Shown here: positions 1-6,845 of the stretch, one piece after another
Position numbering within the stretch: position 1 is the stretch's first letter
Layout of the letters: each line of letters opens with the position of its first letter
NCBI GenBank assembly: GCA_009914575.1
Contig: WNEB01000059.1
Coordinates: 1 to 8,262, forward strand
Reading direction: 5' to 3'
Length of the DNA: 8,262 nucleotides
Source of the DNA: Burkholderia gladioli
GTDB taxonomy: Bacteria; Pseudomonadota; Gammaproteobacteria; Burkholderiales; Burkholderiaceae
Position numbers and translations under genes: made by a program
The notes under the pieces: generated by a model
What the model was told of the DNA's origin: nothing
Databases searched by the model: none
Seen by the model: only the letters and a program-made list of their open reading frames with translations

Positions 1-201
1 ATTTCGAGTGGGTGGATTTTTCCGGGTCAAGGGCGGGCGAAGCCCGGCGCAGCGAACCCTTGATGCGGAGAAATCTACGAGCCCGTCCGGCGGCGAGGAC
101 TTCCCCGCCTTGGGGCGGGGCTAGGGGTGGGAAGATACCGTTTTGCGACGTAGGTTTTCGTACCCCGGCGGCCCTTTTCACCCACTCAAATTTCAAGGGA
201 G
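1..201 (+). mobile_element. MITE-like structured repeat element, copy 1 (left end outside window)
   Basis: This stretch is the reverse complement of 6582-6833, with 198 of 201 aligned bases identical and one 51-bp gap. It begins inside the left terminal inverted repeat; by comparison with copy 2, about 9 bp lie before base 1, so the full copy would be about 210 bp. The right terminus (177-201) reads, on the other strand, CTCCCTTGAAATTTGAGT, matching both ends of copy 2. Nested stem-loops lie inside: TCAAGGG (27-33) pairs with CCCTTGA (57-63), enclosing CGGGC-GAA-GCCCG (34-46), and CCCCGCC (103-109) pairs with GGCGGGG (114-120). No convincing coding sequence is present; a 66-codon frame from 12 to 212 is low-complexity and arginine-rich. 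The size, terminal repeats, lack of a gene and near-identity of the two copies suggest a non-autonomous mobile element. No target-site duplication can be tested here because the left flank is missing. Confidence 0.75.
27..63 (+). repeat. Nested stem-loop inside element copy 1
   Basis: The outer arms TCAAGGG (27-33) and CCCTTGA (57-63) enclose a tight inner hairpin, CGGGC (34-38), loop GAA, GCCCG (42-46). The same structure is identical in copy 2 at 6771-6807. It contributes to the highly folded character of the element. Confidence 0.6.
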
Positions 202-285
202 CCATATTGTAAATCCGCGCCGCGCGGGCCGCTTGCGGCGAGGGAGACACCTGTCGAAGCCGAATCCAACCGGGAGAGCTGGACG

Positions 286-1981
286 ATGAGCATGACGCAG
301 AACCCGCCCTTGACGAGCCTGATGATGGACGTGCCGCTGCTGGTGTCGTCGCTGATCGCGCACGCCGCGCGGCACATGGACGACGCCGAGATCGTGTCGC
401 GGCGCGTCGAGGGCGACATTCACCGCTACACCACCGCGATTGGGAGCGGCGTGCCAAGCAGCTGGCGCAGGCGCTGCTGCGGGCCGGCGTGGCGCCCGGC
501 GAGCGGGTCGGCACGCCGGCCTGGAACGGCTATCGCCATCTGGAGGCCTATTACGGCATCAGCGGGATGGGCGCCGTCTGCCACACGATCAACCCGCGCC
601 TGTTTCCCGAGCAACTCGTCTATATCGTCAATCACGCCGACGATCGGTTCGTGCTGTTCGACATCACGTTCGCGCCGCTGATCGAACGGCTCGCGCCGCT
701 GTGCCCGAACGTGCGCGGCTGGATCGCGATGACCGACGAGGCGCACCTGCCTGAAGCGGCCATTCCGCTGCTGACGTATGAAACGCTGCTGGCCGCCGAG
801 GATGGCCATTACGACTGGCCGCTGCTCGACGAGCGCCAGGCGTCCTCGCTCTGTTACACCTCGGGCACCACCGGCCACCCGAAGGGCGCGCTCTATTCGC
901 ACCGCTCGACGGTGCTGCACGCCTACGCGGCCGCGCTGCCCGACGCGATGGCGCTATCGGCGCTCGACGCGGTGCTGCCGGTCGTGCCGATGTTCCACGT
1001 CAACGCCTGGGGCCTGCCGTACGCGGTGCCGCTGACGGGCGCGAAGCTGGTGCTGCCGGGCAAGGATCTCGACGGCAAATCGCTCCACGAACTGATGGAA
1101 AGCGAGCGCGTGACGTGCTCGGCCGGCGTGCCGACGGTCTGGCTCGGGCTGCTGAACCACTTGCGCGAGACGGGCGCGCGTTTCACGACCATGGCGCGCA
1201 CCGTGATCGGCGGCTCGGCCTGCCCGCCCGCCATACTGCGCGCGTTCGAGGACGATTACGGCGTGCAGGTGATCCACGCCTGGGGCATGACGGAGATGTC
1301 GCCGCTCGGCACGCTGGCGCGGCTGACCTGGGCGCAATCGCAGCGCGACGAGGCCGCGCGCCGCCATTCGCTCGAAAAGCAGGGGCGCGTGATCTACGGC
1401 GTGGACATGCGAATCGTCGGCGACGACGGCCGACCGCTGCCGTGGACGGCGTGGCGTTCGGCGAGTTGCAGGTGCGCGGGCCGTGGGGGATCGAGCAGTA
1501 TTTCGGCGCCGACGGCGCGCCCTCGCCGCTGGTCAACGGCTGGTTCCTGACCGGCGACGTGGCGACCATCGATCCCGACGGCTTCCTCCACATCACGGAT
1601 CGCAGCAAGGACGTCATCAAGTCGGGCGGCGAATGGATCAGCTCGATCGACCTGGAGAACGTGGCGGTGGCGCACCCGGCCGTGGCGGAGGCGGCCTGCA
1701 TCGCCTGCGCGCATCCGAAGTGGACCGAGCGGTCGCTGCTGGTGGTGCCGCGCGCCGGCATGACGGTCACGCGCGAGGAACTGATCCGCTTCTACGACAG
1801 CAAGGTCGCGAAATGGTGGGTGCCCGACGACGTGGCGTTCGTCGACGCGCTGCCGCACACGGCCACCGCCAAGCTGCAGAAGCTGAAGCTGCGCGAGATG
1901 TTCCGCGAGCATGTGCTGCCCGGCGTCGACGCGCTCGATTGCCCGATGGAGCCGCTGCCGGTGCGGTCGGCGCCGCACTGA
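286..1981 (+). pseudogene. Medium/long-chain fatty-acyl-CoA ligase (AMP-binding, AlkK-like), two frameshifts
   Basis: The intact product would join a fatty acid to coenzyme A with ATP, through an acyl-adenylate, in the cytoplasm. Reading begins at ATG 286 behind GGGAGA and stays in frame to base 432. One base is then missing: restoring T after 432 gives [13 protein letters not shown] second base is missing at 1445/1446: restoring G gives [15 protein letters not shown]. The repaired protein has 565 residues, slightly long for the family. It shows the phosphate loop [11 protein letters not shown] (from residue 191), WGMTE (333), the hinge region [11 protein letters not shown] (423) followed by [13 protein letters not shown], and the C-terminal catalytic lysine region [13 protein letters not shown] (Lys about 530). 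No motif is lost apart from the frame breaks, so the decay looks recent. The gene starts about 84 bp from element copy 1, which may have displaced its promoter. Substrate chain length cannot be told from sequence. ATG 292 is a weaker alternative start. Confidence 0.9.
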
Positions 1982-1989
1982 GCGGCGCG

Positions 1990-2032
1990 GCGGGCGGCCC
2001 GCCGGCTGGCCCGTCCGCGGCCCGCCGCCCGC
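1990..2032 (+). terminator. GC-rich hairpin after the ligase gene, possible terminator
   Basis: The arms GCGGGCGGC (1990-1998) and GCCGCCCGC (2024-2032) are perfectly complementary and enclose a 25-base GC-rich loop. The hairpin begins nine bases after the ligase stop codon. No run of T follows, so it is not a classical intrinsic terminator; it may simply reflect GC-rich composition. Confidence 0.25.
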
Positions 2033-2077
2033 GTTCGCACCCGAATTCCGGGTCGCGCCCCTCGGCTAATCTCTCAA

Positions 2078-2106
2078 TTGAACGATCGTGCTTTTCTGGG
2101 TATGCT
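2078..2106 (+). promoter_or_regulatory. Sigma-70-like promoter ahead of the fadB-type gene
   Basis: TTGAAC (2078-2083) and TATGCT (2101-2106) are separated by exactly 17 bases, close to the TTGACA/TATAAT consensus. They lie in an AT-richer island within very GC-rich DNA. Transcription would start near 2113, giving a leader of about 100 bases before ATG 2213. The position suggests that the fadB-type gene and those downstream are transcribed independently of the ligase gene. This is a motif-based prediction. Confidence 0.5.
2080..2091 (+). promoter_or_regulatory. Candidate TetR-type operator overlapping the -35 box
   Basis: GAACGATCGTGC differs by one base from the perfect palindrome GAACGATCGTTC and contains the perfect 8-bp core ACGATCGT. 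It overlaps the -35 hexamer, where a bound repressor would block RNA polymerase. TetR-family regulators that respond to acyl-CoA often control beta-oxidation genes and bind palindromes of this general type. No regulator gene lies in the window, so the assignment is an inference. Confidence 0.35.
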
Positions 2107-2119
2107 GCTCCGGTTTGCT

Positions 2120-2145
2120 CGCGAGCGGCGGTGCCGCCGCTCGCG
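2120..2145 (+). repeat. Perfect 12-bp inverted repeat in the fadB leader
   Basis: CGCGAGCGGCGG (2120-2131) and CCGCCGCTCGCG (2134-2145) are exact reverse complements separated by TG. The hairpin lies just after the predicted transcription start and ends 67 bases before the fadB-type start codon. It could be an operator, an mRNA-stabilising 5' hairpin, or a relic terminator of the ligase gene; no T tract follows. Confidence 0.5.
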
Positions 2146-2212
2146 CACAATGACCGTCAACGCTGACGACGCGCCGCCGCAACGGCCCGCGTAACCGCAT
2201 GGAGGCAGGCAG

Positions 2213-4297
2213 ATGGCAGTGGATTACACGACTCGCGACGGCGTCGCCGTCCTTACGCTCAACAATCCGCCCGTCAACGGGCTCGGCTACACGACGCGCG
2301 CCGGCCTGATGGCGGGCCTCGACCGCGCGCTGGCCGACCCGACCGTCAAGGCGATCGTGCTAACGGGCGCGGGGCGCGCGTTCTCGGGCGGCGCCGACAT
2401 CACCGAATTCAACACGCCGAAGGCGCTCCAGGAACCGAACTTGCACACCACCATCGCGGCCGTCGAGGCCAGCGCCAAGCCGGTGGTGGCCGCCGTGCAC
2501 AGCGTGGTGATGGGCGGCGGGCTGGAGCTGGTGCTCGGCGCGCATTACCGGATCGCCGCGCCCGGCACCCAGGTGGCGTTGCCCGAGGTCAAGATCGGCC
2601 TGCTGCCCGGCGCGGGCGGCACGCAGCGGCTGCCGCGCGCGGTGGGGCTGGAAACCGCGCTGAACATGATCGTGTCGGGCGCGCCGGTGCCGTCCGAGCA
2701 ACTGGCGCAAAGCGGCCTGTTCGACGAACTGGCCGAGGGCGATCTGCTCGACGCAGCGGTGGCGTTCGCGCAGCGCGTCGGCGCGCGGTCCGGCCCGCAT
2801 CCGCGCGTGCGCGACCGCAAGATCGAACACCCGAACGCGGCCGGCTTCATCCAGTTCGCGCGCAACAGCGCGAAGGCCGCCGCACCGAACTACCCGGCGC
2901 CGCACAAGTGCATCGACGCGATCGAATCGGGCGTGCTGCACGGCTTCGATCAAGGCCTGATCGACGAGCGCGAGGGCTTTGTCGCGCTGGTGCAGACGCC
3001 CGAAAGCCGCGCGCTGCGCCATGCGTTCTTCGGCGAGCGCGCCGCGAGCAAGATCCACGACGTGCCGGCCGACACGCCCGTGCGCGAGATCCGCCGCGTC
3101 GGCGTGATCGGCGCGGGCACGATGGGCGGCGGCATCGCCATGAATTTCGTGAACGCGGGGCTGCCTGTCACGCTGCTCGAAACGAAGCAGGACGCGCTCG
3201 ATCGCGGGCTCGCGACGATCCGCAAGAACTACGAGGCGCAGGTCAAGAAAGGCAAGCTCAGCGAGGCCAAGCTCGAAGCGCGCATGGCGCTGATCGCGCC
3301 CACGCTCGCCTATGCCGACCTGAAGGACGCCGACCTGATCGTCGAGGCCGTGTTCGAGGAACTCGGCGTCAAGGAACAGGTGTTCCGTCAGCTCGACTCC
3401 GTGGCCAAACCCGGCGCGATCCTCGCTTCGAACACCTCGACGCTCGACGTGAACAAGATCGCCGCGTTCACGCAGCGTCCGCAGGACGTGGTCGGCCTGC
3501 ACTTCTTCAGCCCGGCCAACGTCATGAAGCTGCTCGAAGTGGTGCGCGGCGCGCAGACGGCCAAGGACGTGCTGGCCACCGTCATGCAGGTCGCCAAGAA
3601 GATCCGCAAGACGGCCGTGGTGTCGGGCGTGTGCGACGGCTTCATCGGCAACCGCATGATCGAGCAGTACATCCGCCAGGCGCTGTTCATGCTGGAGGAG
3701 GGCGCGTTGCCCGCGCAGGTCGATCGCGCGATCGAGGCGTTCGGCTTCGCGATGGGGCCGTTCCGCATGAGCGATCTGGCCGGCAACGACATCGGCTGGG
3801 CGATCCGCAAGCGCCGCTATGTCGAGCAGCCCGATCTGCATTATTCGAAGATCGCCGACCGCCTTTGCGAGCAGGGCCGCTTCGGCCAGAAAACCGGCGC
3901 GGGCTGGTACGACTATCAACCGGGCGAACGGCGCGCGAAGCCGTCGAAACGCGTCGACGAACTCGTGCTGGCCTATTCGAAGGAAGCCGGCGTCGATCGC
4001 CGCGCGATCGCCGACGAGGAGATCGTCGAGCGGCTCGTGTACGCGCTCGTCAACGAAGGCGCGAAGATTCTCGAGGAAGGCATCGCCTCGAAGGCGTCCG
4101 ACATCGACATGGTCTATCTGACGGGCTACGGCTTCCCGCTCTGGCGCGGCGGCCCGATGCTGTACGCCGACACGGTCGGCCTCTACAACGTCGAGCGCGC
4201 GATGCGCCGGTATGCGGCCGGCGCGAACGGCGATGCGTGGCGTCCGGCAGCGTCGATCACGGCGCTGGCCGCGAGCGGCAAGGGCTTCAACGGTTGA
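2213..4297 (+). CDS. fadB: Bifunctional enoyl-CoA hydratase / 3-hydroxyacyl-CoA dehydrogenase (beta-oxidation)
   Basis: This enzyme hydrates trans-2-enoyl-CoA to 3-hydroxyacyl-CoA and oxidises it with NAD to 3-ketoacyl-CoA, the substrate of thiolase. The 694-residue frame is intact and near the usual length of about 700. Residues 1-190 form a crotonase domain, with the oxyanion-hole segment GRAFSGGADI and the two catalytic glutamates in GGGLEL (Glu105) and LPEVKIG (Glu125). From residue 297 comes the NAD-binding GVIGAGTMGGG. The dehydrogenase catalytic pair appears as His430 in GLHFFSPANVMKLLE and Glu442 at its end. A second dehydrogenase C-terminal repeat ends in LTGYGFPLWRGGPM. ATG 2213 follows GGAGG at a normal distance. 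A promoter and possible TetR site lie upstream, and the nicotinamidase gene starts 11 bases after the stop. It is the only metabolic gene here without a visible lesion. The symbol is by family; the architecture also fits FadJ-like and peroxisomal-type enzymes. Confidence 0.93.
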   Translation: MAVDYTTRDGVAVLTLNNPPVNGLGYTTRAGLMAGLDRALADPTVKAIVLTGAGRAFSGGADITEFNTPKALQEPNLHTTIAAVEASAKPVVAAVHSVVMGGGLELVLGAHYRIAAPGTQVALPEVKIGLLPGAGGTQRLPRAVGLETALNMIVSGAPVPSEQLAQSGLFDELAEGDLLDAAVAFAQRVGARSGPHPRVRDRKIEHPNAAGFIQFARNSAKAAAPNYPAPHKCIDAIESGVLHGFDQGLIDEREGFVALVQTPESRALRHAFFGERAASKIHDVPADTPVREIRRVGVIGAGTMGGGIAMNFVNAGLPVTLLETKQDALDRGLATIRKNYEAQVKKGKLSEAKLEARMALIAPTLAYADLKDADLIVEAVFEELGVKEQVFRQLDSVAKPGAILASNTSTLDVNKIAAFTQRPQDVVGLHFFSPANVMKLLEVVRGAQTAKDVLATVMQVAKKIRKTAVVSGVCDGFIGNRMIEQYIRQALFMLEEGALPAQVDRAIEAFGFAMGPFRMSDLAGNDIGWAIRKRRYVEQPDLHYSKIADRLCEQGRFGQKTGAGWYDYQPGERRAKPSKRVDELVLAYSKEAGVDRRAIADEEIVERLVYALVNEGAKILEEGIASKASDIDMVYLTGYGFPLWRGGPMLYADTVGLYNVERAMRRYAAGANGDAWRPAASITALAASGKGFNG

Positions 4298-4308
4298 GGA
4301 GCACGGCG

Positions 4309-4935
4309 ATGATGCGGACCGACGACGCGCTGCTCGTGATCGACGTGCAGAACGATTTCATGCCCGGCGGCGCGCTGGCCGTGGCCGACGGCGATGCGGT
4401 GGTGCCGGTCGTCAACCGGCTCGCCGGGCGCTTCGATCAGGTGGTGATCACGCAGGATTGGCGCCCGCGCGCGCATGTGTCGTTCGCGGCCAATCACCCC
4501 GGGCGCGAGCCGTTCTCGACGCTCGCGCTGCCATACGGCGAGCAGGTGCTGTGACCCGTGCACTGCGTGCAGGACACGCCGGGCGCGGCGCTGCATCGCG
4601 ATCTCGACATTCCGCAGGCGCGGCTCGTGATCCGCAAGGGGCTCGATGCGACCGTCGACAGCTATTCGGCGTTCGTCGAAGCCGATCGCACCACGCCGAC
4701 CGGGCTGGCCGGTTACCTGCGGGCGCTCGGCGCGAAGCGCGTGTGGTGCTGCGGCCTCGCGACCGATTACTGCGTCGCGTGGTCGGCGCTCGATGCGCGC
4801 GCGACCGGTTTCGAGGCCGCCGTGATCGAGGACGCCTGCCGCGCCATCGACCTGAACGGCTCGCTCGAACGCGCGTGGCGCGAACTCGCGGCCGCGGGCG
4901 TGGCGCGCGTGCAATCGGAGGCGGTGCGCGTCTGA
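4309..4935 (+). pseudogene. pncA: Nicotinamidase (isochorismatase family), nonsense codon and metal-site change
   Basis: An intact nicotinamidase converts nicotinamide to nicotinate and ammonia for NAD salvage. From ATG 4309 the frame would encode 208 residues, about family length. It has the cysteine-hydrolase triad: Asp12 in VIDVQNDF, Lys110 in IRKGLD and Cys155 in LATDYCV. Codon 82 (4552-4554) is TGA where the family has tryptophan, in VL-stop-PVHCVQD; the family pattern is LWPxHCVQ. One G-to-A change would explain it. Codon 52 is CGC (Arg) in QDWRP, where relatives have the metal-binding His of QDWHP, so a second important residue also appears lost. Reinitiation at GTG 4558 would give a 125-residue fragment with Lys110 and Cys155 but no Asp12. 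The gene is 11 bases behind the fadB-type gene and was probably co-transcribed with it. The identification is strong; loss of function is very likely. Confidence 0.9.
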
Positions 4936-5009
4936 GCGCCGACCTGCCGCTCGACGCAAATTCAACGCAGCGTCATGGCGCTGCAAGGCATTCCTACCCG
5001 GAGACAGGC

Positions 5010-6187
5010 ATGACCTAAGCCGTAATCGTATACACCGCCCGCACCGCGCTGGCGAAATCGTGGCGCGGCGCGCTCAACATGACGCACGGCGCGACGCTCG
5101 GCGGCCATGTGGTGCCCGCTGCCGTCGAGCGCGCGAAGCTCGATCCCGCGCGCGTCGACGACGTGCTGATGGGCTGCTCGAACCCCGAAGGCGCGACCGG
5201 CGCCAACATCGCGCGCCAGATCGCGTTGCGCGCGGGCCTGCCGGTGTCGGTGCCGGGCATGACCGTCAACCGCTTCTGTTCGTCCGGATTGCAGACCATC
5301 GCGTTCGCCGCGCAACGCGTGATCGCGGGCGAAGGCGAGGTGTTCGTGGCGGGCGGCGTGGAATCGATCTCGTGCGCGCAGAACGAGATGAACCACCACA
5401 TGCTGCAGGAAGGCTGGCTGCGCGAGCACAAGCCCGAGATCTACTGGAACATGCTGCAGACGGCCGAGAACGTCGCCAAGCGTTACGGCATCCCCAAGTC
5501 GCGGCAGGACGAATAAGGCGTGCAGTCGCAGCTGCGCGCGGCGGTCGCGCGCGAGGCCGGGCGCTTCGATGCCGAGATCGTGCCGATCACGGTGCTGGCG
5601 GGCGTCGCCGACAAGGCCACGGGCCGGCTGTTCACGCGCGAGGTCACGCTGTCGGTCGACGAGGGCATCCGCGCCGACACCACGCTCGACGGCGTCGCGA
5701 AGATCCGCCCGACCGTGCCCGGCGGCGTGATCACGGCCGGCAACGCGAGCCAGTTCTCGGACGGCGCGTCGGCCTGCGTGGTGATGGACGCGAAGCTGGC
5801 CGAGCGCGAGGGGCTGACGCCGCTCGGCATCTTCCGCGGCTTCGCCGTGGCCGGCTGCGAGCCCGACGAAATGGGTATCGGCCCCGTCTACGCGGTGCCG
5901 AAGCTGCTCAAGAAGGCGGGCCTGAAGGTTGCCGACATCGATCTGTGGGAGCTGAACGAGGCGTTCGCGGTGCAGGTGCTGTATTGCCAGGACACGCTCG
6001 GCATTCCGGCCGACCGGCTCAACGTGAACGGCGGCGCGATCGCGGTTGGCCATCCGTACGGCGTGTCGGGCGCGCGGCTGACCGGCCATGCGCTGATCGA
6101 AGGCAAGCGGCGCGGCGCGAAATACGTGGTGGGACGATGTGCATCGGCGGCGGGCAGGGCGCGGCCGGGCTGTTCGAGATCACCTGA
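5010..6187 (+). pseudogene. fadA: Acetyl-CoA C-acyltransferase (3-ketoacyl-CoA thiolase), two stops and a frameshift
   Basis: The intact enzyme would cleave 3-ketoacyl-CoA with CoA to acetyl-CoA and a shortened acyl-CoA. ATG 5010 follows GGAGA, but codon 3 is TAA (5016-5018), where CAA would give MTQAVIV. Codon 169 is TAA (5514-5516), where the family has tyrosine in SRQDEYGVQSQLR. Near the end one base is lost at 6132/6133: restoring T gives KYVVVTMCIGGGQGAAGLF and a stop at 6187. The repaired protein has 392 residues, normal for a thiolase. It keeps the nucleophilic Cys90 in NRFCSSGLQ and His348 in GGAIAVGHPYGVSG, while the frameshift removes the second catalytic cysteine (378, MCIGGG) from frame. 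Initiation at ATG 5079 would skip the first stop but not the second. The gene lies 74 bases after pncA. Three independent lesions make it a certain pseudogene, barring assembly error. Confidence 0.93.
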
Positions 6188-6272
6188 GGCGGCGCGATCC
6201 TTGCGAATGGCTTTCCGGGCGGCATGACGGTCGCTCGCGCCGCCCGCAAGTTTGGTAGGCTTCGGGTCTGGC

Positions 6273-6292
6273 AGGCCGGCGCACGCCGGCCT
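6273..6292 (+). repeat. Perfect 9-bp hairpin between thiolase and Dabb genes
   Basis: AGGCCGGCG (6273-6281) and CGCCGGCCT (6284-6292) are exact reverse complements separated by CA. The hairpin lies in the 140-base gap after the thiolase stop, 35 bases before the Dabb start codon. No T run follows, so a terminator role is uncertain. The rest of the gap shows no clear promoter. Confidence 0.4.
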
Positions 6293-6327
6293 CGGCTTAC
6301 CCTCGACTCGTCAAGCAAGAAGGCACC

Positions 6328-6597
6328 ATGATTCGTCACATCGTGATGTGGAAACTGAAGGAATCGGCAAACGGCGCCACGCGCGCCGAGAACAGCGCCA
6401 CGCTCAAGCAGAAGCTCCAAGCCTGCCGTGGGATCGTGCCGGGGCTGCTTTACCTGGACGTCGGCCTCGCCACCGAAGGCCTCGAAGCCACCTACGACGT
6501 GGTGCTCGTCTCCGAATTCGCCGACAAGGCCGCGCTCGACGCCTATGCCGTCCACCCGGTTCACGAGGAAGTGAAGAAGGGCTCTCTTGAAATTTGA
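6328..6597 (+). pseudogene. Dabb-family (stress-responsive alpha/beta-barrel) protein, C-terminus replaced by element
   Basis: The product is a small ferredoxin-like-fold protein that usually forms dimers; its role in bacteria is poorly defined. ATG 6328 follows AAGAAGG. The family start MIRHIVMWKLKE and the later block YDVVLVSEFADKAALDAYAVHPVHEEV are clear. The native frame ends at about Lys84. The next codons, GSLEI and the stop at 6595-6597, are read from the terminal repeat of element copy 2. The 89-residue frame is therefore roughly 10-15 residues shorter than typical relatives, losing the last beta strand that normally contributes to the dimer barrel. There is no internal frameshift. 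The truncated protein could still be made but is likely unstable. Confidence 0.8.
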
Positions 6598-6842
6598 GTT
6601 GGTGAAAAGGGCCGCCGGGGTACGAAAACCTACGTCGCAAAATGGTATCTTCCCACCCCTAGCCCCGCCCCAAGGCGGGGAAGTCCTCGCCGCCGGACGG
6701 GCTCGGGGGCCAGGCGGCGCAAGGCTTTGCCTGGCCCCCGCCCTCAAGCGTGCTCGTAGATTTCTCCGCATCAAGGGTTCGCTGCGCCGGGCTTCGCCCG
6801 CCCTTGACCCGGAAAAATCCACCCACTCGAAATTCAAGAGAG
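6582..6842 (-). mobile_element. MITE-like structured repeat element, copy 2 (complete, inverted relative to copy 1)
   Basis: This 261-bp element is bounded by imperfect terminal inverted repeats at 6582-6606 and 6818-6842. They match at 21 of 25 positions; both start CTCTCTTGAA and share GAGT and GGTG. It is the reverse complement of copy 1 except for three substitutions and 51 extra bases. No transposase is encoded. The left end enters the Dabb gene and the right end abuts the first preserved codons of the oxidoreductase gene (Ile-Asn-Arg-Gln from 6846). Both genes lack an end here, and no target duplication is visible between the flanks (AAGAAGGG on the left, GCCATCAA on the right). A simple insertion cannot delete both gene ends, so a secondary deletion or recombination is likely. 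Naming it mobile is an inference from form and copy number. Confidence 0.75.
6701..6756 (+). repeat. 51-bp optional hairpin module bounded by GCTCG direct repeats
   Basis: GCTCG occurs at 6701-6705 and 6752-6756, 51 bases apart. Copy 1 has only one such site (CGAGC at 78-82) and lacks everything between. The module carries a perfect 11-bp inverted repeat, GGGGGCCAGGC (6705-6715) with GCCTGGCCCCC (6729-6739). The simplest reading is loss from copy 1 by slippage between the short repeats; gain in copy 2 is less likely. Confidence 0.7.
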
Positions 6843-6845
6843 GCC

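Noticed and set aside
12..212. 66-codon open frame inside element copy 1
   Set aside because: It is interrupted or altered by the 51-bp difference between copies and has no recognisable domain; more likely a by-product of GC-rich repeat sequence.
203..285. TATTGTAAAT next to element copy 1 as a -10 box for the ligase gene
   Set aside because: No acceptable -35 hexamer at 16-18 bases upstream was found.
2360..3919. Long open frame of 519 codons on the - strand
   Set aside because: It lies opposite the fadB-type gene and is rich in Arg, His, Ala and Asp, as expected of the antisense of a very GC-rich gene. No family motif is present.
2908..4308. Open + frame running through fadB ahead of the pncA start
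   Set aside because: It is an out-of-frame reading of fadB; only the part from ATG 4309 resembles a known family.
4552..4554. In-frame TGA of pncA as a recoded (selenocysteine or read-through) codon
   Set aside because: The family has Trp there, not Cys, no selenocysteine-type hairpin stands out downstream, and neighbouring genes also carry ordinary nonsense and frameshift lesions.
4962..6089. 375-codon open frame on the - strand over the thiolase gene
   Set aside because: It is an antisense shadow with Arg/His-rich low-complexity composition. The opposite strand carries clear thiolase motifs.
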